From DTU036 sp964346475 (GTDB lineage Bacteria > Bacillota > Clostridia > Peptostreptococcales > Acidaminobacteraceae): DNA of 41,246 nt. Made by a program: the position numbers and the translations under genes. Each line of letters opens with the position of its first letter. The first letter of the stretch is position 1. The stretch lies in NCBI GenBank assembly GCA_964346475.1, contig CAYFUM010000011.1, positions 1 through 41,246 of the forward strand, in the 5' to 3' direction. Below the pieces are notes generated by a model. That model was not told the origin of the DNA and did no database searches. It saw nothing but the letters and a program-made list of their open reading frames with translations. Below are positions 32,042 through 39,696 of the stretch, in pieces.

Positions 32042-32932
32042 CTATCCCTTGACTGATCCCTGGGCCAGGCCAGAAATTAGTTCCTTTTGAAGTACGATAA
32101 ATAGTATTACTATGGGCACTGCAGTAAGTAGGCCTCCAGCAGCGAAGGCTGGCTGGTTGAGGGTTTCTCTATTATTCATTAGAGTATAAAGCCCTGCAGC
32201 CAGAGTATAGCTCTCAGGCTTTGTTAGCAGGGCCCTAGGCAGCATATAGTCCATAAAGGGCCCTATAAAGGACCAGAGGCCTATGATGGCCAGCATGGGC
32301 CTTACTATGGGCATAATAATTAGCCTATAAACCTGCATATAGCTGCAACCATCAATCCTTGCTGCATCATCTAGTTCAGTAGATATGGAGTCCATGTAGC
32401 CCTTGAGGATGAAGGTATTGGCTGCAATGCCCCCTCCTGTGTAGATTAAAATTAGCATCATCTGGCGTGTAAAAAAGGGAAAGAAGTCAGCCACTATGCT
32501 ATGGAGGGTAAAAAAAGCTGTTATTCCAGCGAAGGTGGGAATTGTTTGCAGCAGCATAATGCTCATAAGGGAAGCCTTTCTACCTTTGAATCTGAATCTA
32601 GAATAGGCGTAGCCTGTAAATGAGACTATAAGTATGGTTAAAAGAGCGGTGGATATGGCAATTATCAGAGTGTTTTTCACCCAGGTTAGGTAGAGGGTTT
32701 CCTTAAAAAGAAAGCTGAAATGTTTCAAGGAAAACTCATACTTACCTGAAAAACTAATGTATCTTCCCTGCCTGCCATTAAAGGCTGAGCTAACCATTCT
32801 GAAAAGAGGCCAGATAATAATCAGACTATAGGCCATTAGTATAAGATAATTTATTGCAAGAAATATAAGTCCAGCCTTAGTAAGGGGAGGTCTGTCAGAA
32901 AGGTGAAGCTTATTTTTTCTTCTTTTAATCAT
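32042..32932 (-). CDS. Sugar ABC transporter permease, MalG type
   Basis: A 296-residue inner membrane permease with about six membrane segments. The coupling EAA loop, ELDDAARIDGCSYMQVYRLI, lies at about residues 186-205 and meets the ATPase. The last residues include the QKELISGLAQGSVKG ending typical of MalG. The gene overlaps malF by four bases (ATGA), with AAGGAGG inside the end of malF. With MalF it forms the translocation pore; the sugar cannot be read from sequence. Confidence 0.92.
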   Translation of the reverse strand: MIKRRKNKLHLSDRPPLTKAGLIFLAINYLILMAYSLIIIWPLFRMVSSAFNGRQGRYISFSGKYEFSLKHFSFLFKETLYLTWVKNTLIIAISTALLTILIVSFTGYAYSRFRFKGRKASLMSIMLLQTIPTFAGITAFFTLHSIVADFFPFFTRQMMLILIYTGGGIAANTFILKGYMDSISTELDDAARIDGCSYMQVYRLIIMPIVRPMLAIIGLWSFIGPFMDYMLPRALLTKPESYTLAAGLYTLMNNRETLNQPAFAAGGLLTAVPIVILFIVLQKELISGLAQGSVKG

Positions 32933-34956
32933 AGTCTTTCCTCCTTAAAGGCCTTGGTATTCCTATAGCCTAGAAAGGCTAGGAACATGAGTGCCAGGGA
33001 TATAAAAATAGATACAGCTGCCCCTATACTTTGATACTGATTATTTATTGTAAGTTTATAGATGTAGGAAATAAGAATATCCGAAGAGCCAGCCAGATTG
33101 CCATACTGAAGGGGATTGAAGGGGCCCCCTCCATTAAAGAGATAGATAATTGAAAAGTTATTGAAATTAAAGGTGTACTGGTTGACTAGAAGGGGGGCGG
33201 TCTGAAAGAGTACCATGGGTAGGGTAATCTTAGTCATTTTTTGCCAGGTATTTGCCCCATCTATATCAGCTGCTTCGTAGAGATCCTCGGGTATAGCCTG
33301 GAGGACGCCGGTGGAAAGAAGAAAGACATAGGATGAGCCCAGCCAACCCTGGAGTAAAATAAGGATAAAGCGGGTCCAGTACATGTTGTTTTTTACATCT
33401 ATTGTCCTTCCAAGGATCTTGGATAGGAGCAGGTTCATCTCTCCTCCTGTAGAGAACATGATAGAAAAGAACATGATGGTTATGAAGGCTGGTACCGCCC
33501 AGGGCAGGAGGTAGATTGTTCTAAGGAGGCCTTTTCCTTTGATCCTGGGATTATGGGCTAGGAGAGCCAGCATAAAGCCAATGAATATGGCTAGGCTGGT
33601 TGCTCCGATAGTCCAAAGCAGGGTCCAGATGAGGATTTTCCAGAAGACACTGCCCACAAGTCCCTGACCAGCCAAAAGGAGTTTATAATTACTAAGACCC
33701 ACCCAGGGAAATTTAGACTGGGTTTTAGGTCCCATGTTGGTAAAGGAAAGGAGTAGGGTAGTAGCTATGGGAACCAGGACAATAAATATTAGGACAAAAA
33801 GGGCAGGTAGAGAGACAAGATAGGGAAAGCCCTCCTCCAAGAGTCTCTTTTTAGTTTCAAACCAGTTCTTTGGCCTGATACCCCTATAGCTATCTCGGGC
33901 CACCCTTCTTGAATCTAGGAAGGCAAAAAGATAGGTTAAGAGGGATAGCACTAAGAGAACCAGGGCGATTATCCCCTCAATCATAAAGATAATAGAGCGG
34001 TCTGTCCTCTTTCCCCCCTGGGCTAGGCTGATAAGTCCTGCTATACCCTGACCCTGGTAATTACCAAAACCTAGGGCATAGGGGATTGCCACAAGATATA
34101 TAAGTAGGCCTGCTAAGAAAAACAAGCTGGCCTTGAGTAGTTGGGCGTTTGCAAGCTGGCCTAGACCTGGGAAAACTAGACTTAAGTAAGCCATAAAGCT
34201 TGGGTTTTTCTCTACTTCCAGAGGGACCCTTCTTCTGGTTTCTGCAAGATCATCCCTTAGTAAATTCCTAGCGGATTTAAGGAAGAGTTTTCTTTCGTGG
34301 GATTTACTCTTTAATTCCTCAGCCTTACTATGGCTGGGACTCTTTAGTCTCTTTAGCTTCTTTTTGTGTTTTAGAGCCTCTTTAAGCTGGACCTTCCCCC
34401 TGGCTAGAGCCTTTTTAGAAATCAAACCCTCTTTTCTTTTTCTTCTTAAGACCATGATCTCCCTTTGATAATGAGCTCTTTCTTCTTTAAAGTCTATAGT
34501 AAGTTTCTGGGAGCTATCTATGGCCTTTATGGCTTGAAGTTCTTTTTCTATTCTTGCTAGTTCCTGGATCAGGTCATCTAGCCTGGCTTGCCTGACACTG
34601 GCTCTTTTATACTTATATTCAAAGTCGTAGCTGAGCTCAACATGGTCATGATAGAAGTCTGCTTCCATCTTGGCTTCTTCCAGTTGGAGGAGAAAATCCT
34701 TCATTTGCTTAGACCCAGATAAATTTCTTTTATGTTCTTCTAGATGATTTTTTTTATTTTTAAGAAAGAGCTTTTCCTCTTCCTCGGCGGCTTTTAGCTC
34801 AAGAATATAGGGATGTTGCCCTTTATTTTTTTTGAATTTTTTTATATCCCTTTTGCTAAAGGAGGTACTCTCCTCAAGAGCCCACAACTCCGAAAGATAG
34901 AGATTTTTCCTGGGATAGGACCTACCCAAAGGGTCGTATAGGAACTGGCTATTCAT
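32929..34956 (-). CDS. Sugar ABC transporter permease, MalF type, with long charged N-terminal extension
   Basis: The C-terminal part (from about residue 375) is an ordinary MalF-like permease, with the coupling loop LYEAADIDGANTWQKMTKIT at about 559-578. In front of it, residues about 250-350 form an extra two-segment membrane module (NPSFMAYLSLVFPGLGQLAN near residue 251). Ahead of that, residues about 40-245 are very rich in Lys, Glu, Arg and Leu and look like a long cytoplasmic helical or coiled-coil region. A piece there, RRKRKEGLISKKALARGKVQ, faintly resembles the SHOCT-type oligomerisation motif. At 675 residues it is more than twice the length of many Gram-positive MalF proteins. AAAGGAG precedes the ATG, and the gene overlaps the upstream small membrane-protein gene by 8 bases. 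Confidence 0.85.
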   Translation of the reverse strand: MNSQFLYDPLGRSYPRKNLYLSELWALEESTSFSKRDIKKFKKNKGQHPYILELKAAEEEEKLFLKNKKNHLEEHKRNLSGSKQMKDFLLQLEEAKMEADFYHDHVELSYDFEYKYKRASVRQARLDDLIQELARIEKELQAIKAIDSSQKLTIDFKEERAHYQREIMVLRRKRKEGLISKKALARGKVQLKEALKHKKKLKRLKSPSHSKAEELKSKSHERKLFLKSARNLLRDDLAETRRRVPLEVEKNPSFMAYLSLVFPGLGQLANAQLLKASLFFLAGLLIYLVAIPYALGFGNYQGQGIAGLISLAQGGKRTDRSIIFMIEGIIALVLLVLSLLTYLFAFLDSRRVARDSYRGIRPKNWFETKKRLLEEGFPYLVSLPALFVLIFIVLVPIATTLLLSFTNMGPKTQSKFPWVGLSNYKLLLAGQGLVGSVFWKILIWTLLWTIGATSLAIFIGFMLALLAHNPRIKGKGLLRTIYLLPWAVPAFITIMFFSIMFSTGGEMNLLLSKILGRTIDVKNNMYWTRFILILLQGWLGSSYVFLLSTGVLQAIPEDLYEAADIDGANTWQKMTKITLPMVLFQTAPLLVNQYTFNFNNFSIIYLFNGGGPFNPLQYGNLAGSSDILISYIYKLTINNQYQSIGAAVSIFISLALMFLAFLGYRNTKAFKEERL

Positions 34957-35341
34957 GATTACTCCTTTGTAGTACGATATTAAGTAGCATCATATTTAGG
35001 TATAAAAATAACTTTAAGTAGAAGAAGGGATTATAAAAGTCCATGGTTAGGCCCACAAGACCCAGGATAATAAGAAGATTCCAGGAGACCTTGGCTAACC
35101 AGCCTTTTTGAACTCTTTTAAAAATAAAAAGATAATAAATACTAAAAAATATTGGTATGATTAGTTCTCTAATATAGTTAAAAAGAAGAAAAGCCCTGTA
35201 CTCATCAGGTTTAAGTGAAAGTTTTTCTTGGAATGCCAGATAGAGGGCCTCCTCCTTTGCTCTCATTAGAACTTCTATTGAGGCAAGAATGATAAAGGAG
35301 GCAACTGTTATCATAAGATGCTTTCTATATTTTTTGGACAC
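34949..35341 (-). CDS. Small four-segment membrane protein in the sugar ABC operon, unknown function
   Basis: The 130-residue protein starts at a GTG with AGGGG upstream. Hydrophobic stretches lie at about residues 9-26, 51-74, 86-102 and 106-124, with short charged loops, which suggests four membrane segments. I do not recognise the family. It sits between the binding-protein gene and malF, overlapping malF by eight bases, so it is made together with the permease. It could be an accessory or assembly subunit that works with the unusual MalF extension (inference only). Confidence 0.6.
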   Translation of the reverse strand: MSKKYRKHLMITVASFIILASIEVLMRAKEEALYLAFQEKLSLKPDEYRAFLLFNYIRELIIPIFFSIYYLFIFKRVQKGWLAKVSWNLLIILGLVGLTMDFYNPFFYLKLFLYLNMMLLNIVLQRSNHE

Positions 35342-35360
35342 AGGCTACCCCTATAAACTT

Positions 35361-35392
35361 ATAAAAGAAGAGGCCCGGGCCTCTTCTTTTAT
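35361..35392 (-). terminator. 32-base perfect palindrome after the binding-protein gene, likely attenuator
   Basis: A 16+16 base perfect palindrome centred on GGCCCGGGCC, flanked by A and T runs, starts 11 bases after the binding-protein stop. In RNA it folds into a very stable hairpin with a TTTTAT end. In maltose-type operons such elements let the binding protein be made in excess over the permeases, by partial termination or by protecting the upstream mRNA. Confidence 0.82.
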
Positions 35393-35403
35393 TGTAATAT
35401 TGT

Positions 35404-36771
35404 CTAGAAATTCATCATCATGGCTTCAAAGCTAGCCCTGAGTATTTCATAGGCTTCCTGGGCACTTTCAGGCTGCTCTGCAGACCAGGAGAGTAGTCCG
35501 TTTTTCCAGGTATCCCATACATTACCCCACTCGGTAAAGAGGGGTCTTGCTGGTGCATCTTCATAGGAAATCAGGACATTCTCAATTATTGTCTTGTCAA
35601 TTTCTGCTAGGTCCGAAGAAGTATAGACTTCAGCGGGTACATTCTCCATGATTTTACCTGCAGATTTATAGAAGTCAATAGCATAATCGGTGTTCATAAG
35701 TTCTGCGATAAAGGCTTCAACTAAAGAAAGAGTTTCTTCATCATCCTCAAGCCTAACATTAACACCGATTCCCCAACCGCCTTTCCAGTGGTTTAGATCT
35801 TTGCCGGCAGCGACGATGGAATTAAGTGGAAGTATTGCCAGGTCTTCGCCATCTCCAGCTTGCTCTGAGAAACTTGCAGCGTCCCAAGGACCGGATATTC
35901 TAAGAACACCCTCTCCGCCACTTGTAAACTGGGTGTCCATATAGCCCCAGGCTGCCTCGGCATCCCACATAGGATTCTCTGCATCGTAGTTATTCTTCCA
36001 GTAAAGATAGAGCTCTTCGAAGGTCGCCTGCTTATCTGAATCCAGCTCCTCCCAATCTAGGGTCATATCAGAAAAAAGTTCCCCGTTATCATTCCCAAGG
36101 AGCTCAATTCCAGAGGAGTTGGTTACAGCAACACCAAACCAAGCATCGAAGCTAGGAATAAGGACTGCTGTAGAATCTAGGGCGTTAAGTTCAACCTTGT
36201 CGTCAAGATCTAGGCCTACTTCCTCAGCATTTGCTGTATTGGCGTAGGCTATAAGGGTTTCAATATTCATTGGAAAGGCGAAATACTCGTCGTCTATTGA
36301 GAAGGCTCCGCCAAGACCGGCGTCATAGTCATTAAAACCGCCAACCTTATCTGCCATTGCCTTGGCATCGATAGCAGCCAGGACCTCGTTGTCGACAAGG
36401 CCAAAGAGTCTATCAGCAGGCAGGGCAAAGATATCGGCTACGTCCTCATTGGTAGGGTCAGTACTATCGATAACGTCCAGATGGTCAAAGGATGCAACTA
36501 GCTTTAATTCAACCTTGGTTCCAGGATTATCTGCTTCAAACCTTTCAATTGCAGCTTCATAGTAGTCTTTCCAGCCTTCCTCGGCTTGCACTGAGAAGTT
36601 ATAGTCCTCGCTGTCTGATTCCTCAGGTGATTCCTCAGGTTCAGCAGGAGCTTCGGGTTCTACGGGTGCGCTAGCTTCAGGCTCTTCCACCTCAGGTGCT
36701 TCTGTCTTTCCACAGGCTGAGATAGCAAAGACCAACACTAGCACTAGCAGCAAACTAAAAAATTTCTTCAT
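35404..36771 (-). CDS. Sugar-binding lipoprotein, MalE-like extracellular solute-binding protein
   Basis: The 455-residue protein is the lipid-anchored receptor of the adjacent ABC importer. Its signal peptide MKKFFSLLLVLVLVFAISAC ends in a clear lipobox with Cys20. A Glu/Pro-rich acidic linker (about residues 24-56) lifts the domain from the membrane. The mature part has the two-lobe binding-protein fold, with FEADNPGTKVELKLVASFDH near residue 77, FAFPMNIETLIAYANTANAE near residue 164, GEGVLRISGPWDAASF near residue 282 and GGWGIGVNVRL near residue 331, all like maltose/maltodextrin receptors. AAGGAGG precedes the ATG. A tandem 12-base repeat lies in the linker. The ligand is probably an oligosaccharide; no glycosidase gene is next to it. 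Confidence 0.9.
   Translation of the reverse strand: MKKFFSLLLVLVLVFAISACGKTEAPEVEEPEASAPVEPEAPAEPEESPEESDSEDYNFSVQAEEGWKDYYEAAIERFEADNPGTKVELKLVASFDHLDVIDSTDPTNEDVADIFALPADRLFGLVDNEVLAAIDAKAMADKVGGFNDYDAGLGGAFSIDDEYFAFPMNIETLIAYANTANAEEVGLDLDDKVELNALDSTAVLIPSFDAWFGVAVTNSSGIELLGNDNGELFSDMTLDWEELDSDKQATFEELYLYWKNNYDAENPMWDAEAAWGYMDTQFTSGGEGVLRISGPWDAASFSEQAGDGEDLAILPLNSIVAAGKDLNHWKGGWGIGVNVRLEDDEETLSLVEAFIAELMNTDYAIDFYKSAGKIMENVPAEVYTSSDLAEIDKTIIENVLISYEDAPARPLFTEWGNVWDTWKNGLLSWSAEQPESAQEAYEILRASFEAMMMNF
36616..36639 (-). repeat. Tandem 12-base repeat in the linker of the binding protein
   Basis: TGATTCCTCAGG occurs twice head to tail and encodes Pro-Glu-Glu-Ser twice in the acidic linker. 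Being in frame, gain or loss of a copy would change linker length without breaking the protein. Confidence 0.85.
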
Positions 36772-36815
36772 GTATTTACCTCCTTGTAAATTAACATATA
36801 ATTTATACCCTGAAT

Positions 36816-36843
36816 TTATTATAATAAACCATGACTAAGTCAA
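36816..36843 (-). promoter_or_regulatory. Candidate promoter for the sugar ABC operon
   Basis: On the minus strand TTGACT is followed after 16 bases by TAATAA, or after 14 bases by a better TATAAT match that is too close. It lies about 45-70 bases before the binding-protein start. Confidence 0.4.
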
Positions 36844-36854
36844 ATAATATTCAC

Positions 36855-36880
36855 AAAGTGAAAGTTGCTATCTTCACTTT
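36855..36880. promoter_or_regulatory. Inverted repeat over the -35 box of the malic enzyme promoter, possible operator
   Basis: AAAGTGAA and TTCACTTT, eight-base arms ten bases apart, enclose the -35 box TTGCTA. A second small palindrome TCAC-AAA-GTGA overlaps the left arm. The layout suits a repressor or activator site in the shared divergent control region. Confidence 0.4.
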
Positions 36881-36893
36881 CTTTCTCTACAAT
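36865..36893 (+). promoter_or_regulatory. Promoter for malic enzyme
   Basis: TTGCTA, an exact 17-base spacer and TACAAT make a reasonable housekeeping promoter ending 16 bases before the ATG. Confidence 0.6.
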
Positions 36894-36909
36894 ATATTAG
36901 AGGTGAGAA

Positions 36910-38055
36910 ATGACTGATAAGATTAAAGCTAGAGCCCTGGAATATCATAGCGATAGGAGGGGGAAAATTGAAACGGGACTTAAAAAGAGTTTAGACACTA
37001 GAGAGGATTTATCCTTGGCCTACACTCCAGGGGTAGCCTATGTATGTCAGGAGATAGCAAGGGATGAAGCTTTAAGCTACAGCTATACCTCCAAGGGGAA
37101 TACTGTCGCTGTTATAACCGACGGTAGCGCAGTTCTTGGCCTTGGAGACATAGGTCCCAGTGCCAGTATGCCGGTCATGGAGGGAAAGTGTGCTCTTTTC
37201 AAGAAGTTTGGAGGAGTGGACGCCTTTCCCTTGGCTATAGCCAGCCAGGAAGTTGATGAATTTGTTAGAACCGTAGAACTCATAGGTACGGGTTTTGCTG
37301 GAATCAACCTGGAGGATATAAGTGCACCTAGGTGTTTTGAGATAGAGAAAAAACTATCAGAAAGAATGAATATCCCTGTCTTTCACGATGACCAGCATGG
37401 CACAGCCATAGTTGTCCTAGCAGCCCTTATAAATGCTCTTAAAATAACAGCTAAGAAGGATCCGAAAATCCTCATATCCGGTGCCGGCGCAGCTGGCCTT
37501 GCAACAGCAGAGCTTCTTCTTGAGGCAGGCTTTAAGGACCTTGTAGTTTTAGATAGTCTAGGAGTGGTAGAAGAAGGCAGGGAGGACCTTAATCCCTTTA
37601 AGAGGGACCTAGCCAAAAGGACAAATCCCGATGGGATAAGGGGTAATCTAGAGCAGGCTATAAGGGGGAGAGATGTTTTTATCGGGCTCTCAGCACCTGG
37701 CATTCTAAGCCCTGCTATGGTAACTTCCATGGCTAAGGATCCTATTATCTTTGCCTGCTCTAATCCAGAGCCCGAGATTGATAGAAGCCTAGCTAAAAGG
37801 GCTGGTGCTAGAATTGTGGCCACGGGGCTTAGCGATGATAGTAATCAGATAAATAATGTTCTAGTCTTCCCTGGTTTATTTAGAGGCCTCTTTGATGCTG
37901 GTATAAAAAAACTGGATAGGGCTATCTACCTAAGGCTTGCCCGGGCGCTGGCCTCTTATATTGATGAATCGGAGCTAGGAGAGGACTTTTTTGTAGCCAG
38001 CGTCTTTGATTCGGGACTGGTTGACCACCTAGCTAGAAGCCTTAAGGACCTATAG
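36910..38055 (+). CDS. NAD(P)-dependent malic enzyme
   Basis: The enzyme decarboxylates malate to pyruvate, or works in reverse, with NAD(P) and a divalent metal. The 381-residue protein is the short bacterial form. The malate-binding N-terminal domain has SLAYTPGVAYVCQEIARDEA near residue 35, which includes the catalytic Tyr. MEGKCALFKKFGGVDAFP near residue 90 supplies the catalytic Lys, and INLEDISAPRCFEIE near residue 136 and PVFHDDQHGTA near residue 156 carry the metal ligands. The NAD domain follows, with ISGAGAAGLATAELLLEAG near residue 189 and ACSNPEPEI. A GAGGTGA site precedes the ATG. In a propionate-forming cell it would link malate and pyruvate pools. Confidence 0.93.
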   Translation: MTDKIKARALEYHSDRRGKIETGLKKSLDTREDLSLAYTPGVAYVCQEIARDEALSYSYTSKGNTVAVITDGSAVLGLGDIGPSASMPVMEGKCALFKKFGGVDAFPLAIASQEVDEFVRTVELIGTGFAGINLEDISAPRCFEIEKKLSERMNIPVFHDDQHGTAIVVLAALINALKITAKKDPKILISGAGAAGLATAELLLEAGFKDLVVLDSLGVVEEGREDLNPFKRDLAKRTNPDGIRGNLEQAIRGRDVFIGLSAPGILSPAMVTSMAKDPIIFACSNPEPEIDRSLAKRAGARIVATGLSDDSNQINNVLVFPGLFRGLFDAGIKKLDRAIYLRLARALASYIDESELGEDFFVASVFDSGLVDHLARSLKDL

Positions 38056-38198
38056 TAGCCCGGGGAACATATTTGTTGAATTTTCTACCTATAGTCCAAA
38101 AGATGGCTTGAGGAAGGGACTATTCAAAGGTTTAAGCGACTTTCTTTTTCTTGCCCTTTGTGGTAGAGTGGTTAAGGAATAAATTATCTGGAGGGGAA

Positions 38199-39167
38199 GT
38201 GTTAGAGTATTTTCCATCAAAACTACTACTGGGCCCCATGGCGGGGATAACGGACTATGCCTTTAGAAGGCTACTGAGGGAGCTGGGTCTTGAATACAGT
38301 GTCAGTGAAATGATATCTGCTAAGGGCCTGTGTTTTGGTAACCACAGGACTGCTGACTATGCTAGAGCCCATGAGAAAGACCACCCCCTGGCACTGCAAA
38401 TTTTTGGAAGTGATCCTGAATACATGTTAAAGGCAGCGCTCTATCTTGAGGATAATTTTTCCTATGAGGTTCTAGACATTAACATGGGTTGCCCTGTAAA
38501 AAAGATTTTTAACAATGGCGAGGGTTCTGCCCTTATGAAAAACACCAAGCTTGCAATGGATATAGTAGCCAGGCTGGTAGAAAACACTACCAAGCCTGTT
38601 ACCGTAAAAATCCGTCTTGGGATAAGTAATGATAGAAAGAATGCTGTGGAGTTTGCCAGGGCCATGGAAAAGGCTGGTGCTTCCATGGTTGTGGTTCACG
38701 GCCGAACAACGGACCAGATGTATAGTGGAAAGGCCAATTGGGAAGAAATAGCAAGAGTAAAAGAGGCTCTAGAGATTCCCGTAATAGGCAATGGTGATAT
38801 AACCAGCTTGGATCAGGGTTTGGAAAAACTAAAAAAATATGGAGTTGATGGCATTATGGTGGCCAGGGCCCTAAGAGGAAACCCCTTTTTAGCTAGGGAT
38901 TTTAAAAACTACTTTGAAAAAGGAGAGAAAGCTCAAAGAGTAGGTGCCCAGGAGCTAATTGCAACCATGAGAACCCATATGGGATATCTTGTAGAGGAGC
39001 TGGGAGAAAAAAATGCATCCACGGCCTTTAGAAAGCATGGTCTATGGTATGTTAGGGATTTTCCAGGCAGTGCCAAGCTAAGAGATAGGTTGTCAAACTT
39101 GGAGAATCTCAAGGATTTCGAGTTTATCCTTCAATCCCTCCTTGACATAGAGGCCTTAATGGCATAG
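38199..39167 (+). CDS. dusB: tRNA-dihydrouridine synthase, DusB type
   Basis: Dus enzymes reduce uridines in the D-loop of tRNA using FMN and NADPH. The 322-residue protein starts at the GTG at 38199, following GGAGGGG, and its first residues LEYFPSKLLLGPMAGITDYA fit the family. A longer in-frame ATG at 38151 would add residues unlike the family. NMGCPVKKIFNNGEGSALMK holds the catalytic Cys at about residue 98. KIRLGISNDRKNAVEFARAM, VVHGRTTDQMYSGKANW and IPVIGNGDITSLDQGLEKL are further FMN or substrate motifs. The dusB-greA-lysS order seen here is common in Clostridia. The 143 bases upstream show no clear terminator or promoter. Confidence 0.92.
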   Translation: MLEYFPSKLLLGPMAGITDYAFRRLLRELGLEYSVSEMISAKGLCFGNHRTADYARAHEKDHPLALQIFGSDPEYMLKAALYLEDNFSYEVLDINMGCPVKKIFNNGEGSALMKNTKLAMDIVARLVENTTKPVTVKIRLGISNDRKNAVEFARAMEKAGASMVVVHGRTTDQMYSGKANWEEIARVKEALEIPVIGNGDITSLDQGLEKLKKYGVDGIMVARALRGNPFLARDFKNYFEKGEKAQRVGAQELIATMRTHMGYLVEELGEKNASTAFRKHGLWYVRDFPGSAKLRDRLSNLENLKDFEFILQSLLDIEALMA

Positions 39168-39196
39168 ACTTTAGTATATTTTAGTGGAGGTTTGTT

Positions 39197-39673
39197 ATGC
39201 AAGAGACTTTTTTAACTAAGGCAGGACTTGAGAAAATTGAAGCAGAACTTGAGCATCTTAAGGTCGTCAAGCGCAAAGAGATGGCTGAGCGTATCAAGGA
39301 AGCTAGAAGCTTTGGAGATATATCGGAAAATGCAGAGTATGATGAGGCCAAAAATGCCCAGGCTGAGCTTGAGCTGGAGATAGAAAAACTAGAGAATCTA
39401 ATTCGTTTCTCTAAGATTGTTGAAGAGAAGGATATTCCCGAGGATATTATTTTTATAGGTCATAGGGTTAATCTAAAGAATCTAGAATCCGGCGAAGAAG
39501 AGGACTATCTTATGGTGGGAAGCAGGGAAGCAGATCCCTTTGAGGCAAAAATATCCCATGAATCTCCTCTAGGAAAGGCTTTAATGGGAAAGAAGATAGG
39601 AGAGAAGGTGACGGTTCACCTGCCTTCGGGCCTAATCCACTACGAAATTAAAGGAATAAGTAAGCAAATATAA
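39197..39673 (+). CDS. greA: Transcription elongation factor GreA
   Basis: GreA enters the RNA polymerase secondary channel and stimulates cleavage of backtracked RNA. The 158-residue protein has the N-terminal coiled coil, starting MQETFLTKAGLEKIEAELEH, with the acidic tip ARSFGDISENAEYDEAKN, in which D41 and E44 are the catalytic pair. The C-terminal FKBP-like domain runs from about residue 80, with SHESPLGKALMGKKIGEKVT. GGAGG lies six bases before the ATG. Confidence 0.96.
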   Translation: MQETFLTKAGLEKIEAELEHLKVVKRKEMAERIKEARSFGDISENAEYDEAKNAQAELELEIEKLENLIRFSKIVEEKDIPEDIIFIGHRVNLKNLESGEEEDYLMVGSREADPFEAKISHESPLGKALMGKKIGEKVTVHLPSGLIHYEIKGISKQI

Positions 39674-39696
39674 ATATTTAATAAGGAAGGAAGGCC

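Noticed and set aside
38159..38176. tRNA-like stretch GGTAGAGTGGTTAAGG resembling a D-arm
   Set aside because: No acceptor stem, anticodon arm or T-arm can be found around it, so it is a chance match.
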